Assembly: GCA_964458125.1 (NCBI GenBank)
Contig: CAYWHE010000021.1
Location: 1 to 30,005, forward strand
Direction of reading: 5' to 3'
Origin: CAYWHE01 sp964458125
GTDB lineage: Bacteria; Bacteroidota; Bacteroidia; AKYH767-A; OLB10
DNA: 30,005 bases
The position numbers were made by a program, and so were the translations under genes. Of the stretch, positions 13,984-22,322 are shown one piece after another. Position 1 is the first letter of the stretch; each line of letters opens with the position of its first letter. The notes below the pieces were generated by a model that did not search any database, was not told where the DNA came from, and saw nothing but the letters and a program-made list of their open reading frames with translations.

Positions 13984-16900
13984 TTAAACTGAATTCAAAT
14001 GCCTGATGGCATCCTTACAAATGGAAGAAAGTTGTTCGATGAGGTCTGATAACAAAGCGGGGTCTTCGTCCTTAAAATTATATTGTTCGATGGTTTCAGC
14101 AAGCTCAAGTCCTTTTAAAATACCCGTAAATTGCAACAGTGGTTTCATGCTGTGGGCCGTAATCCGGATGGTTTCAAAATCCTGCTGCTCGCAGGCCTTT
14201 GAAAGATTGTTCAGGAATTCCGGGGCCGTGGTTAAAAATCGCTCGATGTAACGCTGTAAACGAACCGGGTCACCTTCTGAAATTTCTTCCAGGTAATTTG
14301 AATCCGCAAATTTCACGGAAGTTCCATTATTACTGCCAGGTACGGACATTAAATGCTGATGACGGACTGTTGTATCATGAAGGGCATGATATATCGCACC
14401 TATCAGATCATATGCTTTGAATGGTTTGTGTATGTATCCATTCATGCCGGCCTGAAGGTATCTGGCCATATCATTTCGCAGGACGGATGCGGTCAGGGCC
14501 AGAATCCTGATCTTGTTATTGGATGAATCAAATTCCTGCCTGATTTTCCGTGCGGTTTCAAAACCATTCATTTCAGGCATCTGCACGTCCATGAGCAGAA
14601 TATCATAGCTTTTGTTTCTCAATGCATCCAAAGTCATGACACCATTGCAGGCCTCATCAACCGATACATTTTCAATTTTCATTTCCAGGGTGTCCCTGGC
14701 CACGATCCGGTTGAATTCATTGTCATCTGCCAGCAACACTTTCAGGCCTTTCAGCGCGTTCAGCATTTCAGGTGAAATCATTTTCTCTTTTTCCACCAGG
14801 GTGATCTGCTCACTTAAGGGGAATGATAAATCGAAAGAAAAGATACTCCCCTGTCCGGGAATGCTATCCACGCGAATAAATCCACCCTGCATTTCGACCA
14901 GTTGCCTGGAAATACTCAGGCCAAGACCGGTGCCTCCGTATTTCCTGGAGGTATCAGCGCCAGCCTGGGCATATTGCTGAAATAATCGGCCGAGTTCATC
15001 TTTATTCATACCAATGCCGGTATCCTCCACTGAAAAGGTCAGCATGATCGATTGATGCTCCGGCGTGTTTGTCGAACTATGGTTGCCTGAGTTTTCTTTT
15101 TGCAGACAGCCGGTTTTTACCCTGATGGTTACGCTTCCCTTACCGGTAAACTTGACCGCATTAGCAGTAATATTGGTTAAAATCTGTTGAAGCCTGTACG
15201 GGTCGCCACGCAATACGCCCGGGATCTTTTCATCCAGGAGCGTACGGAAGGAAAGTCCTTTTTCCTCAGCCTTAAAGTGCATGATTTCTTCCACATTCCT
15301 GATCACTTCGCGGACTGAAAATTCGATGTTTTCCAGTTCGATTTTACCGGCTTCAATTTTGGAAAGGTCCAGGATGTCATTGATGATCACCAGGAGAGAA
15401 TCTGAAGCATTCCTGATACATTCCATATATCGGAGCTGATCGGGGCGGGGGTTTTTGTCCAGCAGAATGCTGGTCATACCCGTTACGGCATGGATAGGGG
15501 TACGGATTTCGTGACTCATATTGGCCAGAAAGAGCTCCTTAAAATGTTCACTCTGCTCGGCGCGTCTTCGCTGTTGTTCGGCCAGTTCCTTCTGTTCCAC
15601 GACCTCTGCAGTCCGTTGCCTGACTTTCTGCTCAAGCCATTCATTATTCTTTCTCAGCCGCTGCGTCCGCCATAAATACAAGCCGTATAAAAGAAATGAC
15701 ACGAATAAAATGTATGACAGACCGGCCCACCAGGTGCGGTACCAGGGCGGTAAAACGGTGAACCGGTAGGGCAGGGCATCACTCCATACGCCATCCGGGC
15801 TCTGCGCCTTCACAAGAAAAGTATAGGTTCCCTCCATCAGGTAATTGTAAACCACTTCATTGTTTTTTGTCAACGGGCTCCATTCATCATCCTGTCCGTC
15901 AAGTTTGTACTGGTAATTGACCATGTATGGTCTGCCGGTTTCAACCGCATTAAATTTCAGGGTGACATGATTATAACGGTAAGGCAATACGAGGTTATAG
16001 GGGACAGGCTGAAAGCGGCTGAGGCTGTCAAAATGAATGGTTCTGAATTTTTTTCTTAAGGAATCCCTTTTTGACGGCGATAAAATTTCTCCGCAGGCTG
16101 TAAATTCCTGTTGGGCCAGTGTTAAGCTGTCTGCAGGTATGTATTCCTTTTTCAGGCTGTACCAGGAAATGTCTTCTTCTTTGATTTTTATTCCTAGAAT
16201 CTCAGGCTTCAATGGTTCCGGATGGTAATAAACTGCCGAGGGATCAAACCGGATTAGCTTTTCATCCCCGCATCCTCCCCATATGATTTCTTTTTTGGAC
16301 TGATCACCAAATGGTAATGACTTTCTGGTGATATACATGGCATTGGTGTTCAGATCCTTAATTGCATAACCTGTTTTTTCATTGAAAATTTCCCAGGTTG
16401 CCCTGTAGTTTTTTAATTGGTTATTGCTGACCGGTATCAGCCCGGCTCCTGTTTTTATTTGATTCCCGCCCATAGTCTTTATTTCCTCGAAGGAAAGCAC
16501 TGAAAACCCCAGGTTGGTTCCGAACCATAATCTTCCTGAACCATCTTCCTGTATATCATAAACCACATTATCCGCCAGGCCTTCCTTTGTTGTAAGGTTA
16601 AAAAAAGATTTTCCGTCGTACCGGCTGACTCCTCCGCCTTCGGTTCCGAACCAAAGCATTCCGGACCGGTCCTGTGTTATGCAAAACACAATGTTTCCGG
16701 CAAGGCCCTGTTCCCTGGTGAATCCGTAAAACGAACGGCCGTCAAAACAACTTACCCCACCATCATTGGATGCAAACCAGATCTTTCCTTCCTTATCTTC
16801 GGTTATGCTGCGTATCGTATTCCCTGCAAGTCCTTGTTCCGTTGTATAATTGACGAATGAATTACCGTCAAAACAGCTGACTCCCGAACTGAATGTTCCA

Positions 16901-18438
16901 AACCAAAGTCTGCCCCTGCTGTCTTCTGTTATACACCGGATGTTATTGCCGGCAAGGCCCTGTTGAGTGGTATAGTTGGTAAATGATTTTCCGTCATAAC
17001 AACTGGCTCCTCCATTCATCGTTCCGAACCAGATGCGCCCTTTTTTATCACCGGTAATACTCCACACGATATCGTCTGCCAGTCCCTGACGTGTGGTGAA
17101 GGTTGTATAATTTTTTCCATCAAAACGGCAAACACCGCCACCGTTGGTCCCGAGCCACAGGTTTCCTGTATAATCCTGGTTGATACACCAGATGATGGTA
17201 TTGGAAATTCCGAGTTCATGCGTATAGGAATTTAAAGCCGGGCCATCGTAACGGATGATACCGTTGCCGTTGGTGCCAATCCACATTTTACCTGAATTGT
17301 CCTGTATAACCCCACTGACATTTTTGCTTTCCAGGCTCAATGACGAACTTAAATTGATGAGTTGTTCCTTGCCGGTTGCAGATTTGTTTTTTTCATAATA
17401 ACTGATGCCGCCGGCTTTACATCCGAACCAGATAAGTCCATCGGTTCCCTGTGTTATTCTCCAGACCGTATTCCCGGCAAGACCGTCGGTTACATTGAAA
17501 TTCGTGAATGATTTACCATCGAATAGGCTCACTCCCCCTCCCTCCGTTCCGAACCAGATCAACCCTTCATGATCGATGAATACATAACCTACGCAATTAT
17601 GAGCCAATCCCTGTTCTGTTTGATAGGAAATAAAATGTTGACCGTCAAAGCTGCATACACCACTGTCATTCGTGCCGATCCAGAGCTTTCCGTTTTTGTC
17701 CTGGGCAATATGCCTGATATAGTTTGAACTCAGTCCATGGGCGGTTGTGTAGTTTTTAAATTCTCGACCATCGTAGCAGGTCATGCCCCCACCTTTGGTG
17801 CCGCACCAAAGCAACCCGTTTCTGTCCTTAAGCAGACACCATACCGTATTATTCGCCAAACCATGAGTCGTATTGAAGGTGGTAAAACATCTTCCATCAT
17901 AACGGCTCAGGCCACCCCCATCGGTTCCAAACCACATATTGCCGCTGAGGTCCTCTTCCATGCACCAGATGGTATTCCCGGCAAGGCCGTGGGTATTGTT
18001 GAAATTGGTGAATGACCGGCCATTGTAACAGCTTACGCCGGCCCCCTGGGTGGAGAACCAAAGCCTGCCTTTACTGTCTTTAAAAACATTGGATATACCC
18101 GTTTGAGGAAGCCCGTCTTCCGTTCCGAAAAAGGTGAAGGAAGCGCGTGGTAGCAGTGCGGCACGTTGTTGTGGCGGAATTGGGGTAACGGAACGACTTC
18201 CTTCTTTGGTTTTTTTATGGACAGGAGGAGCGTTTGTCAGCGGAACCGGGATGACCTGTGGCGCGGGTTGTAAAGCCAGCAAAAATGATAAGGGCGGTTT
18301 TAATGAGTCCCGGACCTTTGGAGATGCCGTCACGGGTGTTTGTTTGTTAACTTCCGAACCGGAATGTTCCTGTTGCTGTTGGCAGGATTCAGCCATCAGT
18401 GCAGAAAGAAGAATGAAACCAATCCGTTTAAATGTCAT
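13984..18438 (-). CDS. Hybrid sensor histidine kinase with 13 propeller repeats, Y_Y_Y domain, receiver and Hpt
   Basis: This 1484-residue protein is a one-piece phosphorelay sensor. A hydrophobic N-terminus ends at Cys19 (a poor lipobox, AESC). Residues about 98-650 hold 13 Reg_prop repeats of the form LWFGT-GGGVS-YDG-SF-N-TT-GLA-N, fitting two seven-bladed periplasmic propellers. A Y_Y_Y domain (about 818-900), one membrane helix (about 903-922) and a coiled coil follow. HisKA carries His976 in MSHEIRTP. The HATPase has NITANAVKFTG (near 1087), DTGIGM and GGTGLGLSIS. The receiver (about 1232-1355) has phosphoacceptor Asp1284 in LLMDVQMP. The Hpt domain has His1429 in ITAHSMKP. Unlike many Bacteroidota relatives it has no AraC-type DNA-binding tail, so output must pass to another protein, most simply the LytTR regulator encoded just upstream. 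The signal sensed is unknown. Confidence 0.95.
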   Translation of the reverse strand: MTFKRIGFILLSALMAESCQQQQEHSGSEVNKQTPVTASPKVRDSLKPPLSFLLALQPAPQVIPVPLTNAPPVHKKTKEGSRSVTPIPPQQRAALLPRASFTFFGTEDGLPQTGISNVFKDSKGRLWFSTQGAGVSCYNGRSFTNFNNTHGLAGNTIWCMEEDLSGNMWFGTDGGGLSRYDGRCFTTFNTTHGLANNTVWCLLKDRNGLLWCGTKGGGMTCYDGREFKNYTTAHGLSSNYIRHIAQDKNGKLWIGTNDSGVCSFDGQHFISYQTEQGLAHNCVGYVFIDHEGLIWFGTEGGGVSLFDGKSFTNFNVTDGLAGNTVWRITQGTDGLIWFGCKAGGISYYEKNKSATGKEQLINLSSSLSLESKNVSGVIQDNSGKMWIGTNGNGIIRYDGPALNSYTHELGISNTIIWCINQDYTGNLWLGTNGGGVCRFDGKNYTTFTTRQGLADDIVWSITGDKKGRIWFGTMNGGASCYDGKSFTNYTTQQGLAGNNIRCITEDSRGRLWFGTFSSGVSCFDGNSFVNYTTEQGLAGNTIRSITEDKEGKIWFASNDGGVSCFDGRSFYGFTREQGLAGNIVFCITQDRSGMLWFGTEGGGVSRYDGKSFFNLTTKEGLADNVVYDIQEDGSGRLWFGTNLGFSVLSFEEIKTMGGNQIKTGAGLIPVSNNQLKNYRATWEIFNEKTGYAIKDLNTNAMYITRKSLPFGDQSKKEIIWGGCGDEKLIRFDPSAVYYHPEPLKPEILGIKIKEEDISWYSLKKEYIPADSLTLAQQEFTACGEILSPSKRDSLRKKFRTIHFDSLSRFQPVPYNLVLPYRYNHVTLKFNAVETGRPYMVNYQYKLDGQDDEWSPLTKNNEVVYNYLMEGTYTFLVKAQSPDGVWSDALPYRFTVLPPWYRTWWAGLSYILFVSFLLYGLYLWRTQRLRKNNEWLEQKVRQRTAEVVEQKELAEQQRRRAEQSEHFKELFLANMSHEIRTPIHAVTGMTSILLDKNPRPDQLRYMECIRNASDSLLVIINDILDLSKIEAGKIELENIEFSVREVIRNVEEIMHFKAEEKGLSFRTLLDEKIPGVLRGDPYRLQQILTNITANAVKFTGKGSVTIRVKTGCLQKENSGNHSSTNTPEHQSIMLTFSVEDTGIGMNKDELGRLFQQYAQAGADTSRKYGGTGLGLSISRQLVEMQGGFIRVDSIPGQGSIFSFDLSFPLSEQITLVEKEKMISPEMLNALKGLKVLLADDNEFNRIVARDTLEMKIENVSVDEACNGVMTLDALRNKSYDILLMDVQMPEMNGFETARKIRQEFDSSNNKIRILALTASVLRNDMARYLQAGMNGYIHKPFKAYDLIGAIYHALHDTTVRHQHLMSVPGSNNGTSVKFADSNYLEEISEGDPVRLQRYIERFLTTAPEFLNNLSKACEQQDFETIRITAHSMKPLLQFTGILKGLELAETIEQYNFKDEDPALLSDLIEQLSSICKDAIRHLNSV

Positions 18439-18663
18439 TTCACGTTTAACGCAGGTTCATGTACCATCAACTTCTATTTGAAAGTCACCCTGGTGTATAT
18501 ATACAAGTTTGAATGTATTCCGGTCAGAGCGGGCAGAATCTCCTTAGGGTTAAGGGAATAAATATCAGCAGCCTGGCATGACAGCATTCATGCATGCGAA
18601 CCAGCATCATCTGATTTTTATTAATCAATGGATGGAATTCAGGATAACTATTTGGAATTCCTG

Positions 18664-18677
18664 ATAATCCGGATTAT
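18664..18677. repeat. Perfect 14-bp palindrome downstream of the LytTR regulator gene
   Basis: ATAATCCGGATTAT reads the same on both strands and lies 8 nt past the regulator stop, in the 247-bp gap before the kinase gene. With no loop it is a poor hairpin and has no T-run, so a protein-binding site upstream of the kinase gene is as likely as a terminator. Chance is not excluded. Confidence 0.35.
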
Positions 18678-18685
18678 TCAGATAC

Positions 18686-19432
18686 TTACATTTTGCCCAG
18701 CCATTCCAGAAACTCATTTTTCCGGCTACGGGCTACGGAAATATTTTCACCATTTTCCAGTATCACATATCCTCCGTCTGTACGGATGAATTTATTTATC
18801 TTATTCATGTTGACCAGGAAAGAATTGTGAAGCCGGAAGAAAGAGGTGTCCTGAACGATTTCTTCAAACTTCCCGATAGGCTTGCTTACCAGAACCTTTT
18901 TGCTGTCAGGTAAATGAACGGTGGTGTAGTTGCCGTCTGATGCAAAATAAAGTATGTCATCCAGGTTTACGAGTTCCACTCCGTCTGTCAGCGTCAGAGC
19001 TATTTTTTTAATAGTCCTGTTTTTGGATTTCAGGTTGTCTTCCAGTATATGCACCTGCGTTTTGCTGGGGATTTCCTTCATTTCTTCAGCCCGGGCTACG
19101 GCTTGTTTCAGTTCGGATGCTTTCACCGGTTTAAGCAGGAAATCCAGCGCGCTGGATCGTATGGCCTGGATGGCGTATTTGTCAACAGAGGTGGTGATGA
19201 TGAGCTGAAAATTTAGTTCAGGCAATAAGTCCAGCATTTCAAATCCCGACATGCCGGGCATGACAACATCCAGGAACAACAGCTGTGGTTTGTGTTGCAG
19301 AATGGCAACCAGACCATCCTTACCAGAGGTGGCTGTGGAAACAACCCGGACCGGCAACTGATATTTTTTAAGCAAATAGATAAGATCATCGATGGCATTT
19401 TGTTCGTCATCGACAATAACACAAGAAATCAT
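18686..19432 (-). CDS. LytTR-family DNA-binding response regulator
   Basis: The 248-residue protein has a receiver domain (1-118) with acidic pocket Asp8/Asp9, phosphoacceptor Asp55 in LLFLDVVMPGMSG, and the conserved Lys in FLLKPV. It ends in a LytTR DNA-binding domain (about 145-245) with typical strands such as LYFASDGNYTTVHL and FFRLHNSFLVNMNKI. It should act in the cytoplasm as a transcription regulator switched by phosphorylation. The gene lies 247 bp upstream of the hybrid kinase on the same strand. Since that kinase ends in an Hpt domain and lacks a DNA-binding output, this regulator is the obvious candidate partner (inference). LytTR regulators more often pair with LytS-type kinases. 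Its targets are not visible here. Confidence 0.95.
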   Translation of the reverse strand: MISCVIVDDEQNAIDDLIYLLKKYQLPVRVVSTATSGKDGLVAILQHKPQLLFLDVVMPGMSGFEMLDLLPELNFQLIITTSVDKYAIQAIRSSALDFLLKPVKASELKQAVARAEEMKEIPSKTQVHILEDNLKSKNRTIKKIALTLTDGVELVNLDDILYFASDGNYTTVHLPDSKKVLVSKPIGKFEEIVQDTSFFRLHNSFLVNMNKINKFIRTDGGYVILENGENISVARSRKNEFLEWLGKM

Positions 19433-19452
19433 GAAACAGGGTTATTTGCATT

Positions 19453-19460
19453 CAAAAATA
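19453..19460 (-). promoter_or_regulatory. Bacteroidota -7 box (TATTTTTG) of the LytTR regulator gene
   Basis: TATTTTTG on the minus strand matches TAnnTTTG and lies 20 nt before the ATG at 19432. It supports an independent promoter for the regulator and thus possibly for the regulator-kinase pair. Confidence 0.45.
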
Positions 19461-19720
19461 AGCAATCTGAATTTAAATTAAAAATATATTTTTCTGTTTA
19501 TTTTTCCTGATTCAAAATCCTTCACGAAGTCACAAAACCATTTCAACTGAGCATACGGTAAGCATAGGGTACCGGTGCGATGCGGGTCGGGAATCCCTAA
19601 AAACTCCTTTCGATGGATTTCATTTTTTAAACCCGCTACTTTGAAAAAACATACAACTCAGGGTTTCGACAACCTGATCCGTATTGAATAATCGCCTCTC
19701 TCAATCATGTTTTTCCGGCA

Positions 19721-21070
19721 TCAGACCAGGCTGTCGCGAAAAGGCCATTCCCGTTCATTTCTGGCTTTAAACAGGTAAATCAATGTTCCCAAAACGATGA
19801 CGCCCAGAGCCCCAAGCATGTATGGCAGGTCAGACGAAAGAAAGATAAAGGTCCAGATGACGATTCCCACCAGCGCCGGCAAAGGATACAGCCACATTTT
19901 AAACGGCAGATTCAGCTTATTCTTTTTCTGACGCAGGTAAATAACGCCCAACGACTGCCCGATAAACTGAACGATGATGCGCATGATGATGATGGCGGTG
20001 ATCACTTCACTTAGCCTGAACAACAGGCTGAAAAGAAAAGCCGTACCGCCGAGGATCAGCAGGGATACATGTGGAATGTGTTTGGTCGCATGCACCCGGG
20101 CAAACAGGCGGAAATAATTTCCGTCGAGCGCAGCCGCATAGGGTACACGTGAATAGCCCAGCATAACGCTGAACAGGGATGCAAATGCAATCCAGAGGAT
20201 CAGGCCGGTAGCCAGCAGGGCGGCCCGGGGCCCGTATATTTTTTCAAAAAACGTGCTCACTATATACGAAGAATCCTTCGCCTCCTGCCAGGGAATCACA
20301 CCCAACACGCTGATCTGCATGAGCAGGTATAAAACGGCAATGCCGGCAATGGAAATAAAAATGCTCCTGGGAATGTTTTTCTGCGGGTTTCTGATTTCCG
20401 CACCTAGATGACAGACATTGTAATATCCCAGGAAGGAATAAACGGTTTTGATGGATGCTGCCCCCAGACCGGCCCAGAACAGGGGAGTGAAATCAAAAGC
20501 ATGTTCCGGGTAAGTGAACGCAAGACCCGGTGAAAAATGTGTAAGTCCGCCGAAAATCATCCAGGCCATGGTAATGATTACTCCCGTCCATAAAAAAAGT
20601 GAAATTTTTCCTACCGACTGAATATTACGATACAGCAGGAGGGTCAGCACGATCACCAGGGAGCCTGAAATTACCTTTTGCATCAGCGGATCGAAAGAGT
20701 AGAGGTAGGAGGCGTATTTGGAAAATCCGATCGCACCTGATGCAATCACCAGCGGAGCCTGGATACTTGTCTGCCAGATATACAGAAAGGAAATCAGACG
20801 GCCCCATTTTTTCGGACCGTAAATCTCTTTCAGGAATTCGTAACTTCCGCCTGCGCGAGGCATAGCAGCACCAAGTTCCGCCCAGACAAATCCGTCGGCA
20901 ACGGCGAGGAGCGCTCCCAGCAACCAGGCCAGCATGCATTGGGGGCCATTCATGGCCTGTATTATAAACGGAATGGTGATGAACGGTCCTATACCCACCA
21001 TATCGATCATGTTGATGGCGGTGGCTTCTTTTAATCCCAGTCCACGGGTCAGTTTTGGTCCAACCGTCAT
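19721..21070 (-). CDS. APC-family amino acid/polyamine permease
   Basis: This 449-residue inner-membrane protein has about twelve hydrophobic helices. The first helix region, LKEATAINMIDMVGIGPFITIPFII, is the typical APC entry helix with the unwound GIG segment that binds substrate. AELGAAMPRAGGSYEFLKEIYGP is the characteristic loop after helix 2. It should import amino acids or related amines by proton or sodium coupling, or by exchange; the substrate cannot be read from sequence. I chose ATG 21070 because it leaves a short cytoplasmic N-terminus (MTVGPKLTRGLGLKEA). A TTG at 21130 would overlap the preceding gene by 32 bp and add 20 low-quality residues. It follows the methyltransferase gene by 28 bp on the same strand, so the two are probably co-transcribed. 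Confidence 0.88.
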   Translation of the reverse strand: MTVGPKLTRGLGLKEATAINMIDMVGIGPFITIPFIIQAMNGPQCMLAWLLGALLAVADGFVWAELGAAMPRAGGSYEFLKEIYGPKKWGRLISFLYIWQTSIQAPLVIASGAIGFSKYASYLYSFDPLMQKVISGSLVIVLTLLLYRNIQSVGKISLFLWTGVIITMAWMIFGGLTHFSPGLAFTYPEHAFDFTPLFWAGLGAASIKTVYSFLGYYNVCHLGAEIRNPQKNIPRSIFISIAGIAVLYLLMQISVLGVIPWQEAKDSSYIVSTFFEKIYGPRAALLATGLILWIAFASLFSVMLGYSRVPYAAALDGNYFRLFARVHATKHIPHVSLLILGGTAFLFSLLFRLSEVITAIIIMRIIVQFIGQSLGVIYLRQKKNKLNLPFKMWLYPLPALVGIVIWTFIFLSSDLPYMLGALGVIVLGTLIYLFKARNEREWPFRDSLV

Positions 21071-21098
21071 GGCGTGACTATGCGATCCGGATGAGGCA

Positions 21099-22178
21099 TC
21101 AGGAGGAAGTTTTCTTCTTGCGGCAAACAATCAGTGACTGGCAAATGCCGATGTTGTTTATCTGCTTTTCAATTTCCAGCCCAGAGGCTTCTATAAACCC
21201 GGCAAAATCCGAAGTTTTATACATCCTGCTATTGCCATTGGCAATGGCTGTAAAATAGAGCGATATTTGCTGCAGGGAAAAGGAGGCCGCTTCAAAACGC
21301 TGAACATCCCATAAGGGCTCCAGGATAAAGATATGACCCTGATCATCAATTGCTTCAGCACATTGTTTTAAAATTGATATAATTTCAGGCTCTGAAAAGC
21401 AGTCCAGGAACTGGCTCATCCAGATGGCATCATAACCGGAAGGCAATGGACTGCCAGGATTTAAAATATCCATGCCATGAAAGGTAAGCCGGTCCAGATT
21501 ACCCGCTTTTTGCATGTTTTCCCGGGCCATGGCGACCTGCCCGGGAAGGTCGACAATTCCAATTTCAATTTCGTTGCTGTAATTCCTGCAGGCCAATGAC
21601 CACTTCCCGGTATTGCCACCGATGTCGAGCAGTTTTCGGGGGTGGTAGCTGAAAACCTGGGAAAGGACTTTTGGAAAGGCATCATCGGAATAAAAATGAT
21701 CATAGGCCAGCCAGGAATTCCTGACTTTTAGAGGAAGACTGGAAAGGCCTTCATACACAGTTTTCCAGGATCCAAAAATTTTTAATCCTTCCGGTTTCTC
21801 TTTTTGAATGGAGTCTTCGAGGTTATACATGCCCCGGTAACAGACATCCTGGACAAAATCCATATTCACCCTTGTCATGGCATCATTCTGTATGAAATAG
21901 CCGGCTTTGCTGAGTGAAAATTTTTCCTTATCCAGTACCAGTAATCCTGAACCCAGTCCGGCTTCCACCAATACTGTGACGCCATAAACCGGAACATTCA
22001 CGCGATCCGAAATTTCATCTATGGTCAGACCGTTTTTTCCGGCCTGCTGTATCGCCTCCAGGATATGTAAATCGCGCAATACACGTGCTGCCTGGAATAC
22101 AATGGGTGCATGTGCAATCCACTGGGCATACGTGATGGCATCAAGCGCCGAGGTTTCTTCATTTTGGAAAAATTCCAT
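21099..22178 (-). CDS. SAM-dependent O-methyltransferase-like protein (acetylserotonin/plant OMT type fold)
   Basis: The product is 359 residues from ATG 22178. An upstream in-frame start at 22313 is rejected because a -7 box at 22201-22208 would then lie inside the gene. The N-terminal part (about 10-100) is a winged-helix dimerisation domain (LRDLHILEAIQQAGKNGLTIDEIS). The C-terminal part is a class I methyltransferase domain with the SAM loop DIGGNTG at 185-191, the acidic ribose-binding region GIVDLPGQ, and the FHGMDIL motif. In eukaryotic-type O-methyltransferases a catalytic His follows in LHDW; here the matching segment reads FLDCF, with Asp259 in that place. The target may thus be a small aromatic or other hydroxyl, carboxyl or carbon nucleophile, with chemistry uncertain. 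It leads an apparent operon with the permease. Confidence 0.85.
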   Translation of the reverse strand: MEFFQNEETSALDAITYAQWIAHAPIVFQAARVLRDLHILEAIQQAGKNGLTIDEISDRVNVPVYGVTVLVEAGLGSGLLVLDKEKFSLSKAGYFIQNDAMTRVNMDFVQDVCYRGMYNLEDSIQKEKPEGLKIFGSWKTVYEGLSSLPLKVRNSWLAYDHFYSDDAFPKVLSQVFSYHPRKLLDIGGNTGKWSLACRNYSNEIEIGIVDLPGQVAMARENMQKAGNLDRLTFHGMDILNPGSPLPSGYDAIWMSQFLDCFSEPEIISILKQCAEAIDDQGHIFILEPLWDVQRFEAASFSLQQISLYFTAIANGNSRMYKTSDFAGFIEASGLEIEKQINNIGICQSLIVCRKKKTSS

Positions 22179-22200
22179 TCGTTTTCGATAAATCAGGATG

Positions 22201-22208
22201 CAAAGATA
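22201..22208 (-). promoter_or_regulatory. Bacteroidota -7 box (TATCTTTG) of the methyltransferase-permease operon
   Basis: TATCTTTG on the minus strand matches TAnnTTTG and lies 22 nt before the ATG at 22178, deciding that start. A TTTG on the same strand at 22224-22227 is a possible -33 element, though the 15-nt gap is shorter than usual. Confidence 0.6.
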
Positions 22209-22285
22209 ATCCGTCAGGAATAACAAATCCGGAAGACAACTAAAAAATAACGTATACAGCCGGGGTTTTCGAGCGGGCTTTTTTA

Positions 22286-22293
22286 TATTTTTG
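22286..22293 (+). promoter_or_regulatory. Bacteroidota -7 box (TATTTTTG) of the deacetylase-symporter operon
   Basis: TATTTTTG on the plus strand matches TAnnTTTG and lies 29 nt before the ATG at 22323. Together with the divergent box at 22201-22208 it defines a compact two-way promoter region of about 140 bp. Confidence 0.55.
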
Positions 22294-22322
22294 CTTCGCA
22301 GGCAACCAGCCAATTGTTTGAT

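Noticed and set aside
13984..18438. Kinase considered as the AraC-output hybrid type of polysaccharide utilisation loci
   Set aside because: The C-terminus is receiver plus Hpt with no helix-turn-helix, and no SusC/SusD pair is present in the window.
22179..22313. N-terminal extension of the methyltransferase
   Set aside because: The -7 box at 22201-22208 lies inside it, and the added residues look like translated promoter DNA.
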